This document shows positions 1-8,057 of a stretch of DNA of 41,216 nt, in pieces. The stretch is from Candidatus Latescibacterota bacterium (GTDB lineage: Bacteria; Latescibacterota; UBA2968; UBA8231), in contig JAJEFJ010000065.1 of assembly GCA_022820485.1 (NCBI GenBank), forward strand, positions 1-41,216, given 5' to 3'. Within the stretch, counting starts at the first letter, position 1. Every line of letters starts with the position of its first letter. The notes under the pieces are model-generated. The model worked only from the letters and a program-made list of their open reading frames with translations. It ran no database searches and was not told the origin of the DNA. Both the position numbers and the translations under genes were made by a program.

Positions 1-114
1 ATTCCGCACAAGGGACCGTGGAGTGCCTTTACCTTGAAGCGAAACTTCGCTTGGCAGACCGCCCAACAACAACTCGAACATACCCTACACTTGAAACTGA
101 AAAAGGACGCCTAA
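1..114 (+). other. Possible 3' end of a truncated coding sequence at the left edge
   Basis: Frame 1 on the plus strand is open from the window edge to a TAA at 112-114 and would encode the last 37 residues of a protein. The peptide is basic and helix-like and ends in LHLKLKKDA. Frame 3 is also open, to a TAA at 135-137, so the frame is not decided. I recognise no family. The stretch from here to the stop of the next gene at 254 shows no other coding signal. Confidence 0.2.
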
Positions 115-134
115 AAGAGAAAACCCGTCGGGTT
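115..134 (-). terminator. Weak intrinsic terminator for the leftward genes
   Basis: The inverted repeat AAACCC-GTC-GGGTTT lies at 120-134. Read on the minus strand it is followed directly by TTCTCTTTT, a U-rich tail. It sits about 120 bases after the stop codon of the leftward gene that ends at 254. The stem is only 6 bp, so termination strength is uncertain. Confidence 0.3.
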
Positions 135-253
135 TAAGTAAAGTAGGTCTCGACCATTCTTGAGCAATGGGTTGGACTGCGATCCCAAACAGTCGGAAAA
201 AGCGTCGGAACGGGATGGCGTGGCGAAATTGAGCCTTTCTACTCAATACACCA

Positions 254-2704
254 TCAAAAGGTTCTAAGCGCCGCCGGCCAAACCTCGGCTGCAACCGGCG
301 GGCGCGGATGAGCAGCCGAAGGGGCTGCCCCCCAATAGCGCGCGCCGATAAAGCTAAAGGCCGCATACCACAGCAGCGCAACCAAGAGCAGAACACCCAT
401 CACCCAGCGGCCCGCGCCGGACGGACGGACTACCTCCACATCCGCAGAAATCCGGCGGCTGCCCAAGAAAAGCGCCGTACCCACCGCCACATACGCAGCC
501 GCGCCGACCGCCAGCGATGCACTCGCCCCCCACTCCATGCCCAAAGCCACGGCCCCGACCGATCCAAGCACTGAGAAGAAACCATTGACGGTCCACAGCC
601 AAGGGACGATTCCGGCGCGTTGTGAACCACCCAAGCGCAGACAGGCCGGAAAACAGGTGCCTAACAACATTCCGAGCGGCGCGACGAGAACCAACGTCAA
701 CCCGACGCGCACGGCCAGCGGCCACGCCAACGCCCCAGCGAGCGCACCGTCGAGCAAGAACCCATAGAGATAGCAGACGAGGCCGACAGCCACGCCGACC
801 AACCCCAACCCCCGCGAATGAGCGAGCGGGCGATACCATCCCCCCGCGAGGCTCCCAGCCCCCGTGCCCAGCAACAGCCCGAAGAGCGCGACCGCCAGCG
901 TCAGAGTCGGATAGCCGAGAAACAGGCCAAAGCGCTGCAAGAGATGGATCTCGACCATCATAAAGCCTGTGCCCAACCCAGCGGCGAACAACGCCCACAT
1001 CAGAGGCGGTGGCCCAGACGCGCTCCGCTGGCGCATACTCGGCGCACCAAGAGGCACCAACATCACCAGCGCGCACGCCAACAGCGCACCGACCAACAGC
1101 CGAGTTAGCTTGGAATCCAGCCCGCGAGTTGCGTCGTAAAAAAAGGGCCGGTCATCAGTCGTCGGTGAGATGTCGAGCGCGGATGCAGCGACAAAATCCG
1201 CCAGTGTAGCCCCGCGCAACGCCGCCAGCGCAGGCCGTTCGAGCCCTCCGGGCGAGAAGTACGCATCTAGACCCAACTCCTCCATGACCGCGTGTAGTCG
1301 CGCCAATTGCTCAGCCGTATAGGGCTGCTGTTGCACCAGCAACAAAGGACGGTGCGCCTCTTGCCGCGTTGGGTCGCCGCGAGCACCGTTGATGACGACG
1401 AGATGGTCGAGGACCGCACTCGGCTCATGGCCGCGCTCTTCCCACAGAGCACCTAAGGTGGCGACCACGCGCAACATCAGCGCGTGATTGTGAACTATGA
1501 GGGCCAGCCGTCCCCCCTCGGCGAGGTGATCGAGATAGGCGGCAAATGCCTCGCGAGTGAACAGATAATTCTCGGAGAGCGCGTACCCCACCAAATCGGC
1601 CGCCTCGGCATACACCAAGGGCAAGGCGATTAGGTCGTAATGCGCCTGAGAACGCTCCAAATAGTTACGGCCATCGCCAATGTGCAACTCCACGCCCTCC
1701 AAGTCGTACAAATCGCCATTGTACTCTCCGTATGAGCGAACCAGCGCAGCGATCTCCGGGTTGATCTCTACGGCTTCGATATGCCGCCAGCCGGTCATCA
1801 GCGCGTAGAGCACATCGCCACCACCGCCCGGCCCAATAATCAGGGCGCGCTCGCGGCGCGAAAAGTAATAGGGGAAAAACGCAGCCTCGCGGCGCACAAA
1901 AAACAGCCGCCGGTAATCCCTCGGAAAGCGGAACATGTACGAACCAGCCCCGCCATCTACGTACAAGTTCAAACCCGTGTCGCCCGTGCGATCAACCAAA
2001 TCGGTGCGCGCGTACGCGCTCCAGCGCGTGGCCTTCACTTCCCCACGATGGCGCTCCGCACCCAACGCCCGGAACATCGGCTTGTCGCCGGTCGCGGCTA
2101 GGGCACTGAGATCGATGAGTTCTCGTTGTTGGAAACTGTAAACGACAAGCCCAGTCGCTAAAATAATTGGGCAGGTACATACCCAGCGATCAAAAAAGAA
2201 AGCCGCGGCGGCCATAGCGAAGACGCTCGCGCCCAATAGGGTACCGACGCCGCCCAACCATTCGAGGGCCGGCACCACGTAGAGGATGCCCAGCGCTGCG
2301 CCGACCAAGTCCCAAAAGTAGAGAACTTGGCTTTGTTGGTAACGCGCCCGGAAGGCGAGGGCAAGGAATGCGCCAGCGGCGATGAAGGGAAGGCCGGCGA
2401 TGCCGACCAGCAGCAGTAGCGGCATTCGAGGAAACTGTGCTACGGCAAACGCACCGCAGATCATGCTGACGCCACAGCCGACCGCCCAATAGCCCAAGTG
2501 ACCGTGCAGTCGCTCTTCCCGCACGTGCAGCACTGCACTCAACGCGGCCCCAAGCCCCAAGCCGCACACCGCTCCTGAGACCACTAAGAACGTATAGTGA
2601 TAGTGCTGCAAAAAAGAAAACAGCCGGACGAGGCCGATTTCATAGCCGATGACGGCCGCGGCTATCAACCCCACGCCGAGCTGTAGCCGCCGCTCAGCGC
2701 TCAC
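254..2704 (-). CDS. Polytopic membrane protein with spermidine-synthase-like SAM-binding domain
   Basis: This 816-residue protein has about seven hydrophobic segments in residues 1-175, a soluble Rossmann-type domain, and about six or seven more segments after residue 540. The soluble domain shows a glycine-rich SAM or decarboxy-SAM loop (LIIGPGGGGD, about 284-296), an acidic ribose-binding motif (VEINPE, about 313) and GDGRNYL (about 344). This is the layout of the membrane-fused spermidine/spermine synthase-like family; the small-molecule substrate is not evident. The GTG start at 2704 is preferred because the first membrane helix follows directly and a GAGG lies about 9 bases upstream. The frame is open farther upstream to 2896, but that stretch is a shadow of the TPR gene. 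It overlaps the stop of the upstream lipoprotein gene by 11 bases, which suggests translational coupling. No decarboxylase or other polyamine gene is nearby, so a polyamine role is unproven. Confidence 0.75.
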   Translation of the reverse strand: MSAERRLQLGVGLIAAAVIGYEIGLVRLFSFLQHYHYTFLVVSGAVCGLGLGAALSAVLHVREERLHGHLGYWAVGCGVSMICGAFAVAQFPRMPLLLLVGIAGLPFIAAGAFLALAFRARYQQSQVLYFWDLVGAALGILYVVPALEWLGGVGTLLGASVFAMAAAAFFFDRWVCTCPIILATGLVVYSFQQRELIDLSALAATGDKPMFRALGAERHRGEVKATRWSAYARTDLVDRTGDTGLNLYVDGGAGSYMFRFPRDYRRLFFVRREAAFFPYYFSRRERALIIGPGGGGDVLYALMTGWRHIEAVEINPEIAALVRSYGEYNGDLYDLEGVELHIGDGRNYLERSQAHYDLIALPLVYAEAADLVGYALSENYLFTREAFAAYLDHLAEGGRLALIVHNHALMLRVVATLGALWEERGHEPSAVLDHLVVINGARGDPTRQEAHRPLLLVQQQPYTAEQLARLHAVMEELGLDAYFSPGGLERPALAALRGATLADFVAASALDISPTTDDRPFFYDATRGLDSKLTRLLVGALLACALVMLVPLGAPSMRQRSASGPPPLMWALFAAGLGTGFMMVEIHLLQRFGLFLGYPTLTLAVALFGLLLGTGAGSLAGGWYRPLAHSRGLGLVGVAVGLVCYLYGFLLDGALAGALAWPLAVRVGLTLVLVAPLGMLLGTCFPACLRLGGSQRAGIVPWLWTVNGFFSVLGSVGAVALGMEWGASASLAVGAAAYVAVGTALFLGSRRISADVEVVRPSGAGRWVMGVLLLVALLWYAAFSFIGARYWGAAPSAAHPRPPVAAEVWPAALRTF

Positions 2705-5700
2705 CTTGGGCCTCGCGCTGACGTAGCCTAGCCAGCATCTGCTGCGCCTTGCGGTGTTCGGGGTCGGCTTCGATTGCTTGAGTAAACGCCGCCACTGCAC
2801 GCTCCTCCTCGCCAGCCAACAGGTACGCGTTGCCCAAGTTGTAATGGGCGCGGGCGTAGTGGGGCTCGCGGCGCAGCACTTCTTGGTACGCGGCAATGGC
2901 TAGCCCCAATGCGCGTCGGCGGAGGTAGATATTGCCCAAGTTGTTGCGAGCGTCGAGATGACCCGGTGCCACGGCCAAGGCCGCTTGGTACGCTTGGCTG
3001 GCGGCCGCGTAGCGGCCAATCCGCGCATAGACCACACCCAACTTGTAATACGCGTCCGCATCGTTGGGATTGAGCACCACGGCCGTTTTGTCGGCCAGCA
3101 GCCTTTGGTGCTCCTGCTGCAACGAGTGGAAATAGTCGAGGAGCTTGCGGCCGCGCACGGCCTCACCGCGCCGCAACAACGCCTGGGCCAAGTGATAGTA
3201 CACTTCCTCGCGATCCGGGTCTGCCTTTAAGGCCCGCTGCAAAAGGGGTATGGCTTCGGCGTCCGCGCCCTCCTGCAAGAGTAGGATGCCCAGCCGTCCC
3301 AAGAGCGCGGCGCTATTCGGAGCGTGCTCCAGCCCCTGTTGCAAAGCGGCACGGGCAGCATCCACATCCTCGCGCACCATCCAGATCTGGGCCGTCAACT
3401 CATGTGCTTCAGCGCGCGTGGGCTGCGCTTGCACCACGCTGGCGAGCTGCGCTAGCGCGTCTTCGTATTGCGCTTGGGCAAAATGAATCCGCGCCAATTG
3501 CAGCATGAGTTCCACTTCCTCGGGCAGGGCCGCGAGACCCCGACGCAAAACGTCTATGGCCGGGCCGTAATCGGTCTGCCGTGCGTGCAAACCGGCCAAG
3601 TTGAAATAGGCTTGAAGATAGCGCGGCGACAGCGCGATGGCGCGCTCGTAGAGCGGCACGGCCGCGGCCAAACGCTGTTGGCTCAGGTGGATGTTGCCCA
3701 GCACGTAGTGCGGCTCAGCCAAGGTGCTGTCGAGTGCGATCGCTTGTCTCAGCGCGGCGACCGCTTGCGCGAGCGCCCCGCGGTCGGCGTAGAGCTTCCC
3801 CAAGCCCACGTAGGCTTGGGCCGCGCCCGCGTCGAGTTGCAACGCGCGGCGATAAGCCGCCTCCGCCTCGCCGTACGCGCGCTCGCGCACAAGCGCGGCG
3901 GCTAGTTCGATGTGGACGCTGGCTACTTCCGGCTGGACGCGGGCCGCAGTGCGCAACTCGGACAACGGGGTTGCCGGCGGCAAAGGAGCACGCGTCTTTT
4001 CCGGAAGGACTAAGGGTGCTTCCCGCCAGAATTGCTCCAGATCCTCGGCATCGCGGCCTTGGGGCGCAGCCTGCGCGATGGCTGCGTCAGCTACTTCTTG
4101 CGGTGTACTCGCATCCGGCTCGATAACCCGCAGCACCTGCCCGGCGCGTACGCCCGATAAAACTTGGCGAATGCCCGACGGCCACGCGATCTCCACCTGC
4201 TCGGCCTCCTCGCTCGACCCCAAGCCAAAAAACATCCGCGCGTCGTTTTGCGACAAATAGCTCGCCGCGCTGCGCTTTTCCGCCACCAGCGTCCGGCCGT
4301 CCACGTGCACCACCACGCGGGCACCATAGCCATCGCGGTTACTCGTCCGCCCCTCTAGCGCCAGCGCCAAGTAGTGGCCCGCTTGAGTGTCATTGCGCCA
4401 AAGCAGAGCGCGTTGTCCAGTGTTGAGCAAAAAAATATCTAAGTCGCCATCGTTGTCGTAATCGGCCACGGCCGAGCCGCGCCCGACCAAATCCCGCGTC
4501 GGCGTGGCCACGCCGGAAATCGCACTCGCATCGGCAAAGCGACCTTGGCCATCGTTGAGATAGAACTGATCGCTCTGGCCGTACGCGGCCTGTGGGTCAA
4601 ACCGATTGATGTCTTCGTCGATGTGGCCATTGGCCACGTAGAGATCGGGATCGCCGTCGTTGTCGGCGTCGAGGAAGTTGATGCCAAAGGCCAGCCTGTC
4701 CAAGCTGTTGGCGGCGATACCCGCGGCCAGCGATTCGTCGGCAAACATCCCGCCGCCCGCATTGTGGTACAAGGTGTTGCTCTCCCACTGGAAATTGGTC
4801 ATCACCAAGTCGAGGCGACCATCGCCATCGCCGTCGGCCACATCCACGCCCATTGTCCCCTCGGGCTTGCCGCCGATGTTGTACGCCACGCCAGCCACCA
4901 GCCCCACTTCGGCAAAGCGGCCGCCGTCGTTGCGCCAGAGAAAATTCGGCGTGGCGTCATTGCCCTGAAACAAATCTGGGTCGCCGTCGAGGTCGTAGTC
5001 GAAAAACACCGCGCCCAGTTCGCGGCCTTCGTCCGTGAGCAGCCCAACCGCATCTGTCACATCTACAAAGCGGTCGCCGTCGTTGCGCCAGAGCGCGTTC
5101 CGTTCCCCAGGATATTCGGTGGGGGCCAAGTGCCGCCGCGGCCAGCGCAGCGTTCCCCCCTCACTCAACTCGCCGCGCTCAAATTCGTAGCGCAAGTAAT
5201 TCGCCACGTACAGGTCTAAGTCGCCGTCGAGGTCGTAATCGGCAAACGACGAGCCGGTTGACCATCGCTCGTCCGCCCCAATCCCGGCCGCAGCCGTCAC
5301 ATCCGCAAAGACCCAATCCATCGCCGATCCTTCGTTGCGATAGAGCCGGTTGCGGCCGAAGTTGGCGACGAAGAGGTCCGCGTCCCCATCGTTGTCGTAA
5401 TCCCCGGCGGACGCGCCCATGCCGTAACCCGCGTCCGCCACCCCGAGGCTTGCGGCGACCTCGGCGAAGTACCCGCCATCGTTGCGATACAGCGCGTTTT
5501 GCGGAGGCACCGTCGAGACGTGCCCAGGCAGATCCGTCCCATTGACCACGTACAAATCCATCCACCCGTCGCGGTTGTAATCGAAAAATGCCGCTCCAGA
5601 ACCAATCGTCTCCACCCCGTATTTGCGCCCGGCCCGGCCGCTGGTATGCACAAAGTCGATTCCTGCTTCCGCGGTCGCATCGACAAAGCGCACTGCGGGC

Positions 5701-5780
5701 GCGGACGGCGGCTCGCTCGCAGTACAGCCGCATACTAAGGCGACTAGACACGTTGAAAGTCTGCGTGGAATAATCATCAC
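2694..5780 (-). CDS. FG-GAP/VCBS-repeat, ASPIC/UnbV and TPR lipoprotein (copy 1)
   Basis: This 1028-residue protein has a signal peptide ending in a lipobox-like VCGC (Cys19), so it is probably a lipoprotein. Residues about 30-470 carry repeated FG-GAP/VCBS units with calcium-type DxDxDGDxDL loops, for example DYDNDGDADLFVANFG, as in integrin-alpha-type beta-propellers. An ASPIC/UnbV domain follows at about 478-552 (SNRDGYGARV, MFFGLG, WPSGIRQ). At least ten TPR units fill the region from about 620 to the end. The family is associated with surface binding and protein-protein contacts; no enzyme motif is visible. GTG at 5780 or ATG at 5777 can serve as start, and neither has a clear Shine-Dalgarno. 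It is transcribed divergently from the PpiC-type gene and followed with overlap by the spermidine-synthase-like gene. A close paralogue lies at 11157-14348. Confidence 0.9.
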   Translation of the reverse strand: MMIIPRRLSTCLVALVCGCTASEPPSAPAVRFVDATAEAGIDFVHTSGRAGRKYGVETIGSGAAFFDYNRDGWMDLYVVNGTDLPGHVSTVPPQNALYRNDGGYFAEVAASLGVADAGYGMGASAGDYDNDGDADLFVANFGRNRLYRNEGSAMDWVFADVTAAAGIGADERWSTGSSFADYDLDGDLDLYVANYLRYEFERGELSEGGTLRWPRRHLAPTEYPGERNALWRNDGDRFVDVTDAVGLLTDEGRELGAVFFDYDLDGDPDLFQGNDATPNFLWRNDGGRFAEVGLVAGVAYNIGGKPEGTMGVDVADGDGDGRLDLVMTNFQWESNTLYHNAGGGMFADESLAAGIAANSLDRLAFGINFLDADNDGDPDLYVANGHIDEDINRFDPQAAYGQSDQFYLNDGQGRFADASAISGVATPTRDLVGRGSAVADYDNDGDLDIFLLNTGQRALLWRNDTQAGHYLALALEGRTSNRDGYGARVVVHVDGRTLVAEKRSAASYLSQNDARMFFGLGSSEEAEQVEIAWPSGIRQVLSGVRAGQVLRVIEPDASTPQEVADAAIAQAAPQGRDAEDLEQFWREAPLVLPEKTRAPLPPATPLSELRTAARVQPEVASVHIELAAALVRERAYGEAEAAYRRALQLDAGAAQAYVGLGKLYADRGALAQAVAALRQAIALDSTLAEPHYVLGNIHLSQQRLAAAVPLYERAIALSPRYLQAYFNLAGLHARQTDYGPAIDVLRRGLAALPEEVELMLQLARIHFAQAQYEDALAQLASVVQAQPTRAEAHELTAQIWMVREDVDAARAALQQGLEHAPNSAALLGRLGILLLQEGADAEAIPLLQRALKADPDREEVYYHLAQALLRRGEAVRGRKLLDYFHSLQQEHQRLLADKTAVVLNPNDADAYYKLGVVYARIGRYAAASQAYQAALAVAPGHLDARNNLGNIYLRRRALGLAIAAYQEVLRREPHYARAHYNLGNAYLLAGEEERAVAAFTQAIEADPEHRKAQQMLARLRQREAQGER

Positions 5781-5832
5781 TTTGATACAGAATTGCTTGC
5801 TGCTTACAATAACCTAATTAGCATTTAGCAAA

Positions 5833-5861
5833 TTTACACGGCACTAAGGCGCTAATATATT
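5833..5861 (+). promoter_or_regulatory. Sigma70-like promoter for the PpiC-type lipoprotein gene
   Basis: TTTACA at 5833-5838 and TATATT at 5856-5861 are separated by 17 bp, in the AT-rich 117-base gap between the divergent genes at 5780 and 5898. Each hexamer matches the consensus at five of six positions. The distance to the start codon leaves a leader of about 30 bases. The same gap must also hold the leftward promoter, which I cannot place. Confidence 0.4.
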
Positions 5862-5897
5862 TGTTGGCATAGATAAAAATTCCACTAGGAGGCCTTC

Positions 5898-7535
5898 TTG
5901 TTGCATCGTTTTCTCTCGTCGTTCACTATTCTACTCCTCGCCTGTACCTCTCCCGAACCTCCGCCCAGCCCAGATGTCCTCGCCCGCGTCGGCGACGTCA
6001 CCATCGAGCGCGACCGCGTCGAACGCGCTGCCTCGCGGCTCTTTCCCAAAAACGCTCCGGGCGACCTTCAGCGCCAAGCCCTTGAGCGGCTCATCGACAT
6101 TGAGGTCTTGCTGTTGGCCGCCCGCCAAGACGGCTTGGAAAACGACTTTCAAGTCCAAAGCAAAGTCGCGCAACGACAACAGGAACTCATCCTCGATGAA
6201 ATGTATAGTCGCGGCGTGGTCGCTGTCGCTGAGGACATAAGCCGCGACGAGGCTCGCCAATACTTTGATCAGCACCACATCGGTCAGCAGCGCCGCCTGA
6301 GCCGCATCCTTGCCAGCGGGCCAGCCGCCATCGACCACGTGCTCGCCCGGCTGCGTGGCCCCGACAGCTTTGCCGCAGTGGCGAGCGAACTCTCCGACGA
6401 CGGCAACACCGCCCAGCAAGGCGGCGACCTCGGCTGGAAGAGCCGCCTCGATTTCAAAAACTACGTTCTGCGCCGCCAGATATTCGGAGCCAAGCTGGGC
6501 GAGGTCATCGGTCCCGTGCAGGAGCCAGACGGCTTTTCGGTCTTCGTCGCCACTGACGAGCGCGAAGTGCCCTTTGAGGAGATGGCCCCGGCCGTCATCG
6601 CGGCCATGCAGGAACAAAAGCACGCCATCGCCACCTTTGGATTCCTCGAAGGGCTGGCCAACCGCGCCGATATTGAGGAACGGCGCGAAACCTTCGAACT
6701 GCTCCTAGCCCGGCTCAGCGAAGCTGGCGAACAAATGCCCACGTTCAAAAAGGGGGAGACTGAGCTAGTCCTGCTCGAACTCGATGGCGAGCCGTGGACG
6801 CTGAGCAACTTCATGGCGGCCATGACCAGCGAGCGCAACCCGGCCGAGATCCGCGAACTGGACGACTTGCGCCGCTTCGCCCGTCGCCTCTATGCGCTCA
6901 AGATACTGCTGCCACGCCACACCCGCGAAATAGGTATCCACGAGGCCGAGCGCGTCGCCCAAGGCATTGAAGCCACGCGCCGCCAAGCGCTTATCGAGCG
7001 CATCCGCCAAATCAGAGTACTCGAAACGCTCGACCCGTCCAAAGACGAAATTCGCGCGTACTACGAGGCACACAAAGACCTCTATGTGCGCGAGGAGCGG
7101 ATCTCGATTCTCGAAATCCTCGTCGATACCCGCGCACAGGCGGACTCACTGCTGGCCGCCATTGAACGCGGCGGCGAGCTCGGCGAGCTAGCCCGTCGCT
7201 ACTCGCGGCGCAGCACCCGCATCCGCCGCGCCGAAGGGCGCATCCAGCTTTTGCGTCCCGACAAGTACGGCAATTTAGGTTGGGAAGCCAAAGACGCCGA
7301 AGTCGGCCAGATCGTCGGCCCGGTCAAGACCGCGCAGGGTTTTACGGTTTTCAAGGTGCTCAACAAGGTGCCTGGTTACCAACAGAGCCTGGACGAGGTC
7401 TGGGGCCGGGTGCGCTCTCACGTGCTACAAGATCTAACCCAAGAGCGCTTTGATGCGTTGCTGGTCAAACTCAAAGCTCAGTACTCCGACCAGATTCACA
7501 TCTACGAGGACCGCCTGCGCAAAGGGAATTCTTAA
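5898..7535 (+). CDS. PpiC/SurA-like peptidyl-prolyl isomerase lipoprotein with two parvulin-type domains
   Basis: This 545-residue protein starts with a lipoprotein signal (LLAC, Cys16) and the SurA-N-like stretch RVGDVTIERDRV. A first parvulin-like domain lies at about 115-235 (FAAVASEL, GGDLGW, GEVIGPV, GFSVF). A second lies at about 375-490 (YVREERISILEIL, LARRYS, GNLGW, VGQIVGPV, GFTVFKV). Known relatives (PpiC, PrsA, SurA) act in the periplasm as folding chaperones or proline isomerases, often for outer-membrane proteins. AGGAGG at 5887-5892 supports a TTG start at 5898, or the adjacent TTG at 5901, which has better spacing. The stop lies within a small palindrome (GGAATT-CTT-AATTCC, 7525-7539) and is only 13 bases from the convergent TPR gene. 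A divergent relative is at 29369-30676. Confidence 0.87.
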   Translation: MLHRFLSSFTILLLACTSPEPPPSPDVLARVGDVTIERDRVERAASRLFPKNAPGDLQRQALERLIDIEVLLLAARQDGLENDFQVQSKVAQRQQELILDEMYSRGVVAVAEDISRDEARQYFDQHHIGQQRRLSRILASGPAAIDHVLARLRGPDSFAAVASELSDDGNTAQQGGDLGWKSRLDFKNYVLRRQIFGAKLGEVIGPVQEPDGFSVFVATDEREVPFEEMAPAVIAAMQEQKHAIATFGFLEGLANRADIEERRETFELLLARLSEAGEQMPTFKKGETELVLLELDGEPWTLSNFMAAMTSERNPAEIRELDDLRRFARRLYALKILLPRHTREIGIHEAERVAQGIEATRRQALIERIRQIRVLETLDPSKDEIRAYYEAHKDLYVREERISILEILVDTRAQADSLLAAIERGGELGELARRYSRRSTRIRRAEGRIQLLRPDKYGNLGWEAKDAEVGQIVGPVKTAQGFTVFKVLNKVPGYQQSLDEVWGRVRSHVLQDLTQERFDALLVKLKAQYSDQIHIYEDRLRKGNS

Positions 7536-7548
7536 TTCCTACGTATCA

Positions 7549-8025
7549 TTAGTAAAGATCATCCCCGCCAAACCGCATTTTCCCCTTTGAAGCCTCCCCA
7601 AAGTACTGTTCCACCTTCTCCTGCGAGCGCGGAAAGTACCGATTCAACTCTTCCACCACCTCTTGCACTTTTTCCGCATCCTCTCCCATATCCAGCAAGA
7701 GTCGCGCGTACAAAAAGAGTAGCTGCAAGTTGCGCCGGTCCACTTCCATCGCCTTCTCCAGATGCGCCCGGGCCTCCGCCAACCGTCCCTCTTCGGCTAG
7801 GGCAGTCCCCATCAGCAGATTGGCTTCGGCTCCCTCTGGGTACAGCTCCAGCAGCACCTGTGCCAACTCTTGCAAGGACGTGCCTTTGAGCTGCGGCTGC
7901 CCCCGTGCGTGCGTGCGGTCCAAAAGGTGCCCGTACTCGACCGTGCGCTGCCGTTCAAAAAAGGCTAGTACAACGCCAACAGCCGCGACGATCAAGAGCA
8001 ACTTAAGCGAGCGCAAATATCGCAT
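7549..8025 (-). CDS. Small membrane-anchored TPR protein
   Basis: This 158-residue protein has an N-terminal hydrophobic helix at about 7-23 (LLLIVAAVGVVLAFF) that probably works as an uncleaved anchor. Two or more TPR-like helix pairs follow, for example ANLLMGTALAEEGRLAEARA and then a unit containing LLLDMGEDAEKVQEV. TPRs mediate protein-protein contacts, so an adaptor role for neighbouring envelope proteins is possible, but nothing in the sequence names a partner. AAGGAA lies 7 bases upstream of the ATG at 8025. It follows the DUF6785 gene by 32 bases on the same strand, so the two are probably cotranscribed. Confidence 0.75.
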   Translation of the reverse strand: MRYLRSLKLLLIVAAVGVVLAFFERQRTVEYGHLLDRTHARGQPQLKGTSLQELAQVLLELYPEGAEANLLMGTALAEEGRLAEARAHLEKAMEVDRRNLQLLFLYARLLLDMGEDAEKVQEVVEELNRYFPRSQEKVEQYFGEASKGKMRFGGDDLY

Positions 8026-8057
8026 TTAGATTTCCTTTTCGTGCCCCTTCTAGACCC

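Noticed and set aside
2705..2896. N-terminal extension of the spermidine-synthase-like protein to 2896
   Set aside because: The added 64 residues are a basic, low-hydrophobicity shadow of the TPR gene in another frame. The GTG at 2704 directly precedes the first membrane helix and has the expected overlap with the upstream stop.
2700..3960. DNA repeat array or CRISPR in the TPR and FG-GAP regions
   Set aside because: The periodicity is at the protein level (34-residue TPR units and Asp-rich loops). The DNA units are diverged and have no spacer-repeat structure.
4545..5219. 224-residue plus-strand reading frame inside the FG-GAP gene
   Set aside because: It is the antisense of repeated DxDxDG codons, which makes long open antisense frames in GC-rich DNA. 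It has no signal, RBS or family match.
5931..6623. 230-residue minus-strand reading frame opposite the PpiC-type gene
   Set aside because: The sense strand has clear lipoprotein and parvulin motifs. The antisense frame has no recognisable domain or RBS.
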